From contig CAJNOP010000002.1 in the NCBI GenBank assembly GCA_905250075.1, positions 5,755,565-5,819,564 on the forward strand: 64,000 bases of DNA. The letters are read 5' to 3'. Source of the DNA: Rotaria sp. Silwood1 (lineage: Eukaryota; Rotifera; Eurotatoria; Philodinida; Philodinidae). Position 1 is the stretch's first letter, and every line of letters begins with the position of its first letter. The notes below the pieces were generated by a model, which saw only the letters and a program-made list of their open reading frames with translations, was not told the DNA's origin and ran no database searches. Below are positions 23,752-37,289 of the stretch, one piece after another. The position numbers were made by a program, and so were the translations under genes.

Positions 23752-26700
23752 CTGTGGTGAAACGACAGTTGTTGTGTCAAATACAGCTGGTGTTGTTGGC
23801 GTAGCACCAGATGGTGTTGGTTGTTGTGAATTACTGTAAGTTCTATACAGACGAAATAATAAAATAGATTTTTTTTATTACAGTAGAAGTAAAAAAAAAT
23901 ATAAGAACAACGTACTTTTTTGTTCAATACGAAGCATTTAACTCAGATTCAAATACTATTTTGAAAAGTCAATAAATTTTTCTATCAAATGTATTTCATA
24001 GATACACTATGAAACGAAAGTTTCTTAAAACCCAACCAAAGTAATTAACACTGTATGAAAACTAGTTTTTAAGATTATCATTATAAAGAGGATGAAATCT
24101 TGAGTTAGATGAAAAATTTCCGTATTTCCTATCATCTCTTTTTTAAAATATGATTAACATCACAAAAAATGCGCTATGTGGCAATATTATGATAAAGTTC
24201 GTTTTTTGTGATGCTTATAAATTTTCAAAGGCAAACCGTAAGAAATGGGACAATCTCACAATTGTTCTGAATTTTTTACTCTTTAAGATTATAGTCTTAA
24301 AACTAGTTTTCATGGTCTTAACTATCGTGCTATGTTTTTAAGAAACTTTTCTCTCATAGTTCATATCTGAAATTTCAGCAAGCAATGTATATAATAGAAA
24401 ATTTCAGTGACTTTTCGAAATAGTATTTGAATCTAAGTTAAATGCTTGATATCATAGAAAAAACAAATGTACCTTTGTATGTTTGAACTCATTTGTCGAT
24501 ATGCTCGATGAAGTGGAGGATTATTTGATAGTGGAATGTCATTAGTACTGTTCGTTTGTGATGGATATATGTATGATGATTGTTGTTGTGGTGGTGAATT
24601 ATAATAATATTTAAATTGTTCATTATTATTATATGGTGTTGATGGATGATAATAAGATGTTGGTTGACCATATGAATACATTTGTTGTGAATTTGAATAT
24701 GCTATTGTAGGATTATAATAATAATTATTCATATCTGATGGTTGTGATGGTGAATAATAATATTGAGAAGGAGGATGATATGTTGGATAATACATAGATG
24801 GATGATGAGACTGTTGTATAGGATGACATGGAATGGTTGTTATCATATCTAAAAAAAAAAGAAAGTGAATAACAAAAAAAAAAAAACATATATTAATATA
24901 AAAAAACTTACGTTCACAACGTTTTAAATAATCTTCTAAATCATTAAAATCAGAAAATGGATTTGTTTGTAAATATGTATCATTCTTATTTAAAAATTCA
25001 TTTTCTAATTCAATATTACGCATTAATGGTAATGAATATTCAATATCATTAATTATTATTGGTTGAGAAGCAAGATAATCATTAGCTAATGATGAACGTA
25101 AAATAAGATCTTCAATTATATTTGTTAATATTGATGAACAAAATGATTCATCAATTAGATTTAAATTTCCATTAAGTAAATCTTTTAATGCTGTTTCAAA
25201 TTCAACTTCTTGTTTTCGACAATTAAGTGCTTGAGAATAGAAAAAAAAAATATTCAAAATTAAACTTTCCTTTGTTTTGTTTTTTTTTTTTACTTACACA
25301 ATACAAGTAAATAAAAATATTTGACAATTAATGTTAATTCATTCATTGATTCATTTGATGATTTAATTAAATATTTCGTAGCAAAATAATTAATTTTTTG
25401 TGTCCAAAAAATAGTTGCACGATTTAATTGTGTCGAACATTTTCTTAGAAAAAAAAGTTTTGATATAATTTTATTTTTTTTTTGTTTTATCTTACTTTTC
25501 AATTAGTTGTTCAAGATCTTTAACTGTATGAATTTGTTCATCAATTGTTAATCGAACAAATTTAGTAATTGAATTTACAAAAGCAGTTAATGAACATGAT
25601 AATTTATCTAAACCTTTGGCACCTTTAATTAATTCGTTAACAATATCAGTAAATATATTCGTTTTGGAATTCGAATCTTCTGGTGAAATAATTGATTGTT
25701 CATCTGTTATTGATGAAGTTACTGAATGAAATGATAATGGTGTTGATGTTTGTCGTTTTAATTCAACAGGTAATGTATCATTTGATATTGATGATATATT
25801 TGTATTATCTGTATAATTATTTGATGATAAAAAATTATTTTCTATAAATATATATTATGATGAAAAATTCTATGCGATATAATAAAAAAAAAACAAAACA
25901 AATGATTAATACCTATGGTTGACGAAGCTGATGCAATAACAACATCACGATTTGGTCTTTTATAAATTTGAATAACTCGTTTATAATAACTATTCTTTTT
26001 TTGCATACTCATTTGTGACCATAATTCACGCATACCTAAAAGAAGATATCATTTTTATAGATTAGAAAAAAACATCAAGAAATTCATGAAATAACATTTT
26101 ATTATCATTGATCAGTTATCATGTTGACTAAGTATATTGAAAATAGAGATCAACTTAAAGAAAAACTTGAATTTCCGTATTTGAAGAAAAAAATTATTTC
26201 TATCTATGGCGTAATTACAAAGAATTTCAAATATTCGAATTTATTGGAACAAGGTTCTACGTAGAAAAGTAGTTGTTTATAGAGATTGAGTTCATTGAAT
26301 CTAAAGTTTTCGAATTCGAATCCGACGCAAAATCAATCAGGTTTCAGATCAGTCCGAAGAAGTTCTCTAGGCGTGTGGTACATCACCATTCTTTGTAATA
26401 AGTGAAAATTTGAACGGGTACCTTAGAATAAATGATGGTCTCCGTGTTTGGTTGATATCTTAGTCATTTTTTATAGTTCGCGTTTTAGGTTTTTTTATCA
26501 AAAGATGTGCCGTATAATTCAACACAAAATAATATGTGCAGTTACATGATTAAAAATCTTTATTACACACAATTTTCAAAACGTTCACTTTTTTTGATTT
26601 TTTTCTCAGAAATATCCAATTTCTGAACAGCTGATGATATTTTTTTTTTGACGTGACGTGCTCTTGACACAGTAAATGAATCAGTACACTTCAACAAACA

Positions 26701-29700
26701 CATTCAGGTCGATATGGTTGATTGCTTGAGTGAAGAACAGGTCACGCCAAAAATAATAATATTGGTTTAGGAATTACGTGTTTTCAGAAAAAATCGAAGA
26801 AAATAAAGGGGTTTAAAAGTGATGCGTAATGATGATTGTTAATCACTCTGTTGGACAGAATTAAACGATAAATTTTTTTTACAAAAAAAAGAAAAAACAA
26901 AATTAAGACTTAAGCTATGGGCAATGTCTAAGTTATCAATGGAATATTGACACCGCCATTTATTTCCGACCATTCACTATTACTCATTACTTGAAAATAA
27001 ATAATACATTAAAAATGTAACGGATGTACTGAAAAAATCATGAGTAATAAAATGATACGTAATAACTGGAGATATTTCTAATAGGTAACGACCATAAAAT
27101 GTTAATCATAATACAAAATAATAGAAATATTTTTACGCACAACTTAGATTTATATTTTCGTATTGGAGCATAAAAACATGTTCAAAGCTATTTGGATATT
27201 AGGGAATTAGAATAGAAATTTTCTGAGTTATTGTCCAAATCTTGAAAAGAAAATTTGTGAAAGAAAAAGAACTTCGACAAATATAGATCGAAATACAAAA
27301 CCTCAAGCAATCATAATGTCGAGGCAAGACTCGAAGAATATCCTCTGATTCACTGACTACATTTTCTTATGCAGACATTTTTATTGTCCATAGAGTGACT
27401 GGATGAGAAGTGTAATGATCTTCTTTCCATCGTCATCTTCAAACTAATATTCTACCAGTAGATATAATTAGATAGTGCTTTTCGAAAGTAGATTTGTTCG
27501 TTAGGTTGATTTTTTTCCAAATTCGGACACCATTCCGTAGTTTTGTAGTATGCCTTTTCAAGTTGAATCATAACAACAATTTCTACAAGTTACAAACATT
27601 TTTTATGCTTTTATTAATTGTTTTGACATTTTCTAATTGTTGTTAATGTGTTACTCCAAACAGTAACTAATACGATTTTAAATTTTGTACTTGAAAATGA
27701 AAATCAAATAAGAAAAAATAAAAGAAGGAATAATATATCGATTTTTGTAAGAAAATTGAAACATTTACTTTTTTTTTTTTTATTTTCAAAATGTTTTCTA
27801 TTCTATTAAAACCAAAAGTTGTGCACTGTTTCCCTCTTTCTGAATCATAAAATATTCGTCAGACTAGAGATGGAATCAATCAATTAAATTGAGACCTAAT
27901 TAAGACCAGCTGACTCGTTGATTGTTCGTATCCATAGCATGAGTACGGATGTGAAGTTAGTACATGATCGTATGTCCGTATAAAGTATACACATACGAGT
28001 ATAGTAAGAATATGAAAGATATAAGTATGAACAACAAGACAGACATGAGAACTAATATCATTCTAATGCTTCAAATGTTATATATTATAAACTCTAAGAC
28101 TATTTATAATGTTTGTTATATCTAACATACTTTTATATTTTATGACGAAATTCATCTGATTACTTTAATTCTATTGTTATAATTGTCATAGTTATAATTG
28201 AAGAATGACGTATTAATATTAGGAATAATAGATATGTTATGATATGATACAAAAAGAAGGAAAGAAAAAATTGTCGAAAAGGTGATATGCAGAAAAAAAA
28301 ATTGTCGAAAAGAAAAATCTCGAACAGAAAAAAAAAAGTTTATTTTCACGATATCAATCATAAAATCGATAAGATTATTGAGTAAACAAAAAATAAAAAT
28401 GAAAGTCATGATATACATCTAGATAAAATGTCGCTAAACAGAAAGTGATGATGATTCATGTTTTTATGTAATATATTTAGAGAACAAACATCACATAATC
28501 TATTGACAAGTTCACTATTTTTGGGCATTTCTGCAAATTGACAAGACTTCCTACACTATTAGCTGGTCTAATTGACAGAGGACATCACAGAATATTGGTT
28601 CTGCGATGTCGCTGACTGACAGATGTATCCAAGACTTTCTAACGGTTCGAAATGTGTACTTATTTGTTTTTACGAATTTTCTTTTTTAATTTGCTGAATT
28701 ATGATTATTCAATTAAAATTTTGAATCACTTACGTTCTTCAACTTTAGTTGGATTACCAATTCGTTCGAATTGTCCTCGATGTACATTAGCATGAAGTAA
28801 ATAGGCTAATTCATCTAATTCTCTCGGTGTCATTATCATCGAACGAGATTCTAGACAATATTTATTGATTATTCAACAGATTTTTTTCTAAAAAAAGAAA
28901 AAAAAAAAATTACCATTGTGTACTGTTGAATCTAATGATTGTGATGAAGTATAGCTTTTTTTATCAATCGACGTTGTTCGAGGAGGAGCTAATATTAGAA
29001 TAAAAAATAAAAAAAACTCTGTACTGAAGCAACAAAAAGAAGAAGTGAATAATAAAGTTTTACTTTCAGTTTTTGTCTGTTCGACATAATTTATTTTCCT
29101 TTGTCTAGTTGGAAGCACAGTAATTGGTAATGGTTTTTTTAATGATGGAATAGATGTATGAAGTAATGTTTTAATAGCATTATTTGTATCATCACTTGTT
29201 GAAATAATTCTTCTATAAATATATAATTTTAATATGAAAATTTATCAAAAACCAAAAATGAAAAAAAAATACTTACTCAATAATGTCATTTAACAAATCT
29301 TTAATAATAAGATGATTATCATATTCAATTTTAAGATGTTTTGTTTTCGATTTATAAATTTTTCCATTGGATTGATTAAAAATTATATTTTCATTATCAC
29401 GTCGTCTTTTTCTTATACGTTGTGAAGATGATAATTTCATAATAGGTGATGTTGTTAAAGATCGTTTATTATTAATGATCATATATTTCATAACTGATGC
29501 ATTTGAAAGACCAGTTAATGATTTTGATTTAATTGGTTTTAAAATTGTTTCATTTGACTTAAGACATGACATTTTAAATGATGGTAATATTGGACATGAT
29601 GATGATAATGAACGATAACGACGTTTAAATGATCGTTTTGAATTAATTGTTGCATCAAATTCAACAAGTGAATCATCTATAGGCATATGATTTTGTGTTA

Positions 29701-32700
29701 AATCTGGTGATGATGATGTTAAAGATGTTGGAGATAATTCACTTGTTGGTGGTACAGACCAATCAACTAATGAAGATGCATATTCAATATTTAATGAATG
29801 ACGTTTAGATGTAATTTGATGATGTGGATTATGATTAATAGTTGAAGAATCAATTTCTTCAATAGCTAAAAATTGAATTAAATAGAATTTTCTTTTCTCT
29901 CTTAATATTTTGTAATGATGAAAGGTTTTTTCCACAACAAAATGTTTTGTTTTTTATTTACTGATAAGAAACTATGAAGTCGAATTTTATTCCTCGAATT
30001 ACAAAATATGACTTTATTTTCGATAATTACTTTAATTCTGTAGATTTTACTGAATGATAGTTCCGATATATATATATATAGGACTAACAAGAGAATCTAT
30101 TCCACTTGAAAATTGCTTTTGAGCTTGGACTCTATGCATAAGATAGAATCTAATCAGGTATTAAAAATACCAAAAAGATAAAATGCTCGTAGACCTACGC
30201 TACAGAATCATAGCCATTTTACTGAAACTTCGCCTATAGATAAGCCTACTTGTAACTATAATGTTCTGAAAATTTCAGCTCAAAAGAATATTCCTTTCAT
30301 GAGATCTTGAATTACCAGAAGTCAATCATATTTCTCGAAAGATTCGATAATCTGTTGTTTTTTTTTTTTGAGAAACCTAAAATATCGTAACGAGAACACT
30401 TTAATTACAAATAGACTTATCTGCGGGTACAATTTCAAGTTAAAATATTGTCATTCGATTCTTCTATTCATATTGTGTTATTGACTAAGTTTTCTGAAAA
30501 CGACTATAACTCTATACAAGAGCCCTAAGGGTCTTAATCAGAATTTCCTAGTATGCTTTCTCGATTTTGATTCTGTACATATTATATATGAGCTTAAAAT
30601 ATTTGATAATTAAATAATTGAGAAAACCTGTGTTATTTCTTTTGTTTGAATTATAAGTAATCCACGAAGAAAAATATTTATGAAATTCTATCTTATTAAA
30701 ATATATTTGAAACTTTTGTCAATAATCTAATTATAAATGAAAAGTACTTGATTGTTTGAAAATGACTTCCTTGTAAATTACTAATACAATTTTAGATTGT
30801 TCATTCACAAATTTTGAAAAAACCTTTGAAGAATATTTGTCTAAAAAACTGAAAAATACTTTTCATTTAATTGATGAGTAAATATTATAGAACTAACAAT
30901 GATGACTCATTTGTTTGATTTTTAGATTATCTAATCCAGCTCATATCAGATATCAATAAAAATTTTTACGTCGAGTATGATATGACTAAAATACTGATAA
31001 ACTCTTATTATTGAATTGTTGTTTATTATTACGTCTTTTTTATGATAAAGAGGTCAGAGATTTTCAAAGGAATGCAGTCAACCGTTTTTGTTTTTTGTTA
31101 TTTTTCTATCATGTATTCATAGAAAAGAAAGAATAATTAATAAAACAATTCGAAAAACAAAATTGTTTTTTTTCTTTCTACCTTTGATAATGATTGTAGG
31201 AATTTCATTATTTTTTTCTTGTTCTTCTTTATGTTTGTTTGATGTATGAGATAATACATTTCGAACATTTGAATTATTATTATCAATTACAGGAGGTGGA
31301 GGTGTTGGTGGTAATGTTGTTGATGAATGATAATCAACATCAGATTGTTGTTGTTGTTGTGGTGGTTGTTTTTCTGTCATATCTATTGGAATGTCAAGTA
31401 AAGTAGTTGATATTGATGATGATGGCAGAAAAGGTTGTTGTTCATGATTAATTGAATGTGTTGATGTTGATGAACTTAAAGAAGTTGTTTTATCATTTTT
31501 TGTTGATGGTACATATAAAGTTTTTGTTAATTGAATTTTCGTTGGAATGCGTAATGCCGATGCAAGACCATCACCACTTGAAAGCATTTTTATTGATGAT
31601 GATGATGAAATTGTTGATTGTGGTACAACTAATTTAACTAATTTTGTTGACGAATTTGAATTTATATTTCCATCAAATTGTTGAATAATAACATTGTCTG
31701 TACGTGTAGATTTTTTTGATAAATCCGGTGTTGTAACAATTGTCATTACAGATGATGGAATAACAACATGTGTTGATTTTGTCTAAAGTAATGAAAAGAG
31801 TTTTTTTTTGTTTTTTACAGAAATTTAAGTTTAATAATTGTTTTTTTTGTTCATAAGAAAAATTTTACTTATAAGTTATGATCTCATTTTTGATAAAAAT
31901 ACATAAATTTAACCTGTCTTTAATTTTTTTTTAAATTAAAATGTTACATTTCTTGAATTATTCCTTTTCATACATCATTACAAAAAGTAAAATAATGATA
32001 TGAAATCGTACAGTAACGAAGACACTTTATCCAATCAAATTATAATTGATAAATTCTATATAATTCTAAGCGGACTAAAAGTTGCCAGTAGACCGATCAG
32101 CATAATATGTGCTATGCTGACAGTTTGATAACGAACCGGTCGGCTAACGTCCGACCGTCATTCTACCTCAGTATACTGATAGTTATTCTTTGACCGACAA
32201 CTGACCGTCGGTAGTGCGACAAAACGTGCAACATGATATAACTATAATTTTACGAATAATACATATCAAAAATAGTATTTACAAAATAATAGAGTTAGAT
32301 TTAAATAATATAGAAAAATAGCTCGATTTTTTATTAAAATGAGGAAGTAGAGTGTTTTGAATTGATAATCATGTGAAATATAACGTTTCTCTCACAAACT
32401 CAATATTTATTGTATTAAATTAGCAAATAAAAAGAAGAATTATCACATAGAATTGAATTTTTTTTTTTTTCGTATGAATAAAAACCTTATCAATGGAAAT
32501 CTATGATATAGACTATAGGAACAAATTTTCTTACTAAAGTTTTATTTGATATTTGTTTGGTTCTTTCAAATTCGTCATCACTATCATAATTAGTAAGAGC
32601 ATGTTTTTCATCCATTGTTGTTGATGATTTAACAATTAATGGAATAGATTTTGCCTTTTTTGTATACATTGTATCTGGTTGTCTATCAGAGTTTTGATTA

Positions 32701-33198
32701 CTATGATTCGAACCTAGAATAGATTAACAAAAAAAAAATTGGAATTTTTATCTTTTTCTCTAATTATATTAGAAAAAATTAAGAATTATTTTTAAAATTA
32801 AAATTCAACATACCATTAATATCAATTGTTGATGGAAATGAATCATTAAATGTTCGTATTGTTGTTGATGTATATTCTTGATTTAATGAATAATTCGAAT
32901 TTGATGATGATCGACTTGATTCTGATGATGAACTTTTATTATCAATATGTCTAAATTGTTGTTTTGAACGACTTTGTCTTTCATTTTGTTCATTAGATTT
33001 TTGTAAAAGCATTTCATTTCTTCCTGATCGACGTAAATTTTTATTTGTTGAATGACATGAACTAGATGATGATAGACCATGTCGTTTAGCTGATGGTGGT
33101 GATGGTGATGGACGTATAGAAGATGATATTGGTCGTTTGCGATCATTATTAGTTATTGTAGAATTTTTTGATGATATCGTCGCTGTTGACGATGACAT
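23752..33198 (-). CDS. Large unidentified gene, Ser/Asn/Tyr-rich, possibly nuclear; 3' end unresolved
   Basis: Thirteen exons join in phase from ATG 33198: 33198-32814, 32713-32535, 31782-31182, 29865-29277, 29212-29064, 28988-28914, 28850-28734, 26035-25913, 25841-25496, 25443-25298, 25229-24912, 24848-24473, 23842-23752. They give 1,165 residues without a stop. The last donor (CAG then gtaaat) shows that more exon(s) lie at lower coordinates. The first half is low-complexity, with basic clusters (DRKRPISSS, RIRKRRRDN) that could be nuclear signals. A better-structured core follows: TPRELDELAYLLHANVHRGQ, then MRELWSQMSMQKKNSYYKR, then several helical segments up to DFNDLEDYLKRCE. The end is a Tyr/Pro/Gln/Ser-rich, prion-like tract. 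I do not recognise the family; the core is faintly reminiscent of an HMG-like helix but this is weak. It may be a transcriptional cofactor (inference only). It is divergent with SPEF1. Confidence 0.65.
26036..28733 (-). other. 2.7-kb intron of the unidentified gene
   Basis: The longest intron of this gene, between the exons ending at 28734 and beginning at 26035. It is AT-rich, with no coding exon recognised. The minus-strand frame 28152-28418 is Phe/Ile-rich and looks like chance. Confidence 0.5.
29866..31181 (-). other. 1.3-kb intron of the unidentified gene
   Basis: Lies between the exons at 31182 and 29865. AT-rich, with a poly-T tract and no ORF of note. Confidence 0.5.
31783..32534 (-). 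other. Intron of the unidentified gene with a small GC-richer patch
   Basis: A 750-bp intron. At about 32070-32225 the composition rises and related words recur on both strands (GACCGATC, CCGACCGTC, GACCGTCGG), as in a small degenerate repeat. Boundaries are not clear. Confidence 0.4.
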
Positions 33199-33804
33199 TA
33201 TTTCAATATTGATATTGTTTGTTATTTGTTGAGCATTGAAAATTTAACACTAACAATATGTACAAAAAGAGACGATGAAATCTAAAAGAAAAAAAAAATC
33301 ATGATTACATGGTACCAAATATGACTAAAAAAAACCTTGAACGAAGAAGAAGAATCTTTTTTTCTTTCTCAAATCGGGACGATGACGACGATGATGATAG
33401 AACTACTAATAAAAATAATTGGGAATGGATAAATTGATCTACGAATAGAATTTGTTCTGTTTAAATATATTTATTTATGTCGTGTGGTTATTACCATGGT
33501 AACAGTATTGAAATATGGCGATGAGAAAGAAAACACGTACATATTTTTCTTCAATTGGTTTTATAGATTTCATTAAACAAAATATTGTTTGTTTAAACTT
33601 ATGAATTGATAGTAACTCAATTTTTTTTAATAAAAAGATATTATTGAAAAAGGTTTCTTGAGACCAATATTTTCCTATTTAGAGGGTTCTCTTTCATTGA
33701 ATTTTTTTATTTCTTCCATTTTAGATATTTTCATTTTATTGTGTTTATATAAAACACATTTGTGAATTTGTTTACGATTATTATTTAAAAAAAAGGAAAG
33801 AAAA
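33199..33804. promoter_or_regulatory. Divergent promoter region of SPEF1 and the unidentified gene
   Basis: 606 bp separate the two start codons, so this interval must hold the 5' UTRs and promoters of both genes. It contains an RFX-type X-box (listed separately) and poly-T/poly-A stretches. A TTTATATAAAAC sequence at about 33744 could serve as a TATA-like element 60 bp before the SPEF1 ATG, but this is speculative. Confidence 0.55.
33490..33503. promoter_or_regulatory. X-box, candidate RFX transcription factor site
   Basis: ATTACCATGGTAAC matches the palindromic RFX consensus GTTRCCATGGYAAC at 13 of 14 positions. It lies about 300 bp upstream of the SPEF1 ATG and a similar distance from the divergent gene. 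RFX factors control ciliary genes in animals through such sites, and SPEF1 is ciliary, so the context supports function. Binding itself is inferred. Confidence 0.72.
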
Positions 33805-35600
33805 ATGTCTTGGGATATTGAATTAGATGATCAATTATTACAAGATCTTTATGCATGGCTTGATCAAATCCCATTAAGTCGACCAAAGAAACGTATTGAA
33901 AAAGATTTTGCTGATGGTGGTACGTGATATATTTTATTTTTTTAAATAATTTTTGAAACTAAAATTTTTTTTTTTTTTTTATTTGTTGTTTGTTTGTTTT
34001 TTGTACTTTAGTTATGGTTGCTGAATTAATTAAATATTATTTTCCTGGTTGGGTAATTAATTTTAACAAATAATATGATTTATTATTTTATATGATTGTT
34101 TTATTTCAATAGGTTGATCTACATAATTATGCAGCAGCGAATAGTACACAACAGAAATTAATTAATTGGGGTCTTTTAAATAGAAAAGTTCTTTATCGAT
34201 TTGGTCTTAATGTACCAGAACCTGTTATGCGTGGCATATGTCTTGGTCGAAGTGGACTTGTTGAAGTATTTCTTTATAATTTACGAACTAAAATTGATGA
34301 GTATGTATTATAAATAAGATTTATTAGGATTAAGTTTCAGTTATAGTTTAAATAGATAAAATAAATCTTCTGCTTACTTTTTTCAGTTATCTTTATGGAA
34401 TGGAAACAAATCCTAGTGATCCTCAATATCGGTTTGTTTTAAATATATAATAATAGTTTGTGTTTTGAATGTAAATTAATATAATATTAATTAAGAACAT
34501 TTACTACTAATGAAAACTAAATATTAGTAGTAGTTTGTTTGGCTTTTGAATATGAGTGATTTATATTAGCATTTGAATGAGATCTTTGTTTTTTTTTTTT
34601 TTTTTTTAAATATTTTCTTTTATATTTTATCTCTTTTTAGAGTTCTTCATCAACAGGCTAAAACAAGTGAATCTAATGCCATAACACCTCGTCATCGTCA
34701 ACAACATTCACCACCACCACCACAACAACAATATGAAGAAAATCCAGTAAAATATGCAAGTAAGAATAGAAAATGTTCTATAAATAAATCGTATAATTTT
34801 TCCGTAACATAAAATATAAATGATAGAGAGTTAGAAATAATACTATTTTAGATATACCTTCTTATTTATTACATTACAACCAAGGTGATAGAAACAATAT
34901 TATATTTTAATTAATTTACTGTTTTCGTTTATTACTTCTTCTTTTCTGTTTTCTTGATTGTTCTTAGACATCGATCATGGTTATGACAATAGGGTAGTGA
35001 AAAATAATTTAGAGAATATTCAATATTTGTTCACCATTTTTTTATGCTGATCTTGTATTTATTATTCTTGCATGCTAATTTATTTCCCAATTATTTATCC
35101 TTCTGAATTAATATAAATTTTTAATTCATTTCTCAATAATTGATTTTTATATTTGTTTTTTGTTTTTTTTTTCTTATGAATAGGTATGGGATCAAAAGCT
35201 AAACCACAAGGAGGAAAGTAAGAATTACTATGAAAGATAATTATTTTTTAATATATGATACATATTTAAAGTATACCAAAAAAAGCTACGTCAATGCAAA
35301 ATTTGAGTTCAGACATGGTTAGTCGTATTGAATATGATGAAAAAGAACAAGAATGTATTGCCAAAGAAGAACAACTTCAGGTTATTTTGTTTATTTTTTT
35401 TTATGGATATAATGTTTTTTTTTTTCTTGTAGATTTTACAAGCAAAAATTCGACGTCTAGAACATTTACTTCATTTAAAAGATATTCGAGTAGATGATTT
35501 AGCAGAAAAACTTGATCAAACAAGAGGTTTACCTGGTAATAGTGGTGGAAAATCAATTCGTCAACAACAGACACATATACCACTCAATGGACGTAAATAA
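33805..35600 (+). CDS. SPEF1: SPEF1 / CLAMP, calponin-homology ciliary microtubule protein
   Basis: SPEF1 bundles microtubules and localises to the central apparatus of motile cilia and flagella (family knowledge). Eight exons join in phase to 272 residues: 33805-33919, 34012-34052, 34113-34300, 34387-34431, 34641-34759, 35184-35217, 35272-35380, 35433-35600. The N-terminal SPEF-type calponin-homology domain is clear: ELDDQLLQDLYAWLDQIPLS, RPKKRIEKDFADGVMVAELI, KYYFPGWVDLHNYAAANSTQ, QKLINWGLLNRKVLYRFGLN. A Gln/Pro linker (HRQQHSPPPPQQQ) follows, then a C-terminal coiled coil (EQLQILQAKIRRLEHLLHLKD) that in the family helps dimerise and bind microtubules. AATAAA lies at about 35753. The gene converges on the large PLC-epsilon-like gene. 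Confidence 0.95.
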
Positions 35601-37289
35601 AGACCTTGGTTTCTGACGCTTGTTTTTTTCAAGTGTTTTTATTTTTTATTTACGATATACTGCACGTTTTTTTTTTCGTTCGTCTCTTTCTCATTGCACT
35701 AGTTTGTTTTCATTTTGTATAAAGAAACAAACAAAAAAGACAGATTGAAAAAAATAAATCTTACCACTTCAAAAAACTTGCTTTTAGTGTTTATTTAATA
35801 TTTTTAGTAAATAAACTTTTCTTGATGCTTTGTTTTTTTAATTACTCCTAGAGAGTTTCTTACTCAATTATTGTAAATATTATGAAATAGTTTAAGCATC
35901 TAGCTACTGCATAGTCAATGTAAATTTTGACTCTTAACAGACAGAAAAAATGTAAGAATGATTATTTTTGTTTGATAGATGAATTTCATGCTTTTTAACT
36001 TTATTAAAACATTCAGAAAAATAGAATTAATATGTCGCTAAGGTAAAGTTTCTGTTTTACTGATCATTCAGCAAAAATTTCGACTAATTCTATGCACACA
36101 TAGGTGGCACTATATACTTCAAATTTAACTCTTGTATTTGAAAAGAAGTTTGTTTTTAATAACCTATTCTGTAGTTTCGATTGTAGGACAGAAAAAAAGA
36201 ATAACAGGAAAGTCATGTCAAGCAATTCAGTTTGACTCAATGCTCTGATTTAATTCATATACATAACATGCAAAAGGAGGAGCAATGGGTCCGATTTTTT
36301 TTTGTTGAATAGAATCGAAGTCAAATAAAGCAAAGTTCAAAAAACAAGTTAATATCATAGTTACGAGGAACAAATGATTTTTATATATTTGAATTCTTTA
36401 ACAGATTTGTTTCTCAAATTTCATTTCTAAAGAATTTGCCGAACTCAAAAAAAAAATTAATTATATCATTTTTTTCAAACTAATCTCATCTTAGACCTTC
36501 ACAATTATTCGATCAATGATATTCGCGTACTATAGTCTTACGTCATATAGGACGCACTCATGGTCCAATTTGTCGAAAACCATTGCTTTGACCATCACTA
36601 TTTCATCAAACTAAACAGCCAAATGTCTAAATACATTATTTCATTTCATCCCATCACACATTCGACAGCGTGGGTATGAACTTTTCTTCGAAAAAGATTT
36701 GTATAATAAAGTTTCTAAAATTTTACCATTTACTTGCAATGTAAAGTTCACGATGTCCTTTACTACTATGCAGAAAAAAACTGTTTTTTGTTTTTTAAAT
36801 TATTATTATTAGACTATGCCATTTGATTATTATCTTGTTCATTAATCCTCTTTAATAAAATATTAGTTTAATCTGTACAAATTATTTTATGTTATATTTA
36901 CTTAATGCCTCATCAAACATATTGATATAAGGATTTCATTCATTGTCATAATAACAAAAAAAAAAGAAGAAGAAAACGATTAATTGTTGTTATGAAACAC
37001 CATTTTTTTTCTCTCTTTCTCTTTCTGTCTATCAATTATGATCGCAAATTAAAAGACAAAATAAAGCATAAATATAACAACACTGTTCACTTAACCAGAG
37101 AGAGAAAGAGACCAGTTGTAGCAATAAACAACAAGAGAAAGAAAGAAAAGAAATAAGGCAAAAAACAGACAAAAGAGAAAAAGGAAACAAAATAAAGTAA
37201 GAGAACAGAGAGAGAGAGAGAAAGAAAGAGAAAAAAACTGCACACAAAAGAAAAACTAGGAAAAATATTTGACAAGATCGCATTATTCA
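35601..37289. other. Convergent intergenic region between SPEF1 and the PLC-epsilon-like gene
   Basis: 1.7 kb holding the two 3' UTRs. AATAAA for SPEF1 is at about 35753. A (GA)n microsatellite occupies about 37201-37230. No gene was recognised; the Ser/Phe-rich minus-strand frames at 37032-37293 come from the GA-rich repeat. Confidence 0.55.

Noticed and set aside
24489-24671. His/Ile-rich minus-strand ORF
   Set aside because: It is a shifted frame of the Tyr/Asn/Gln-rich exon of the unidentified gene.
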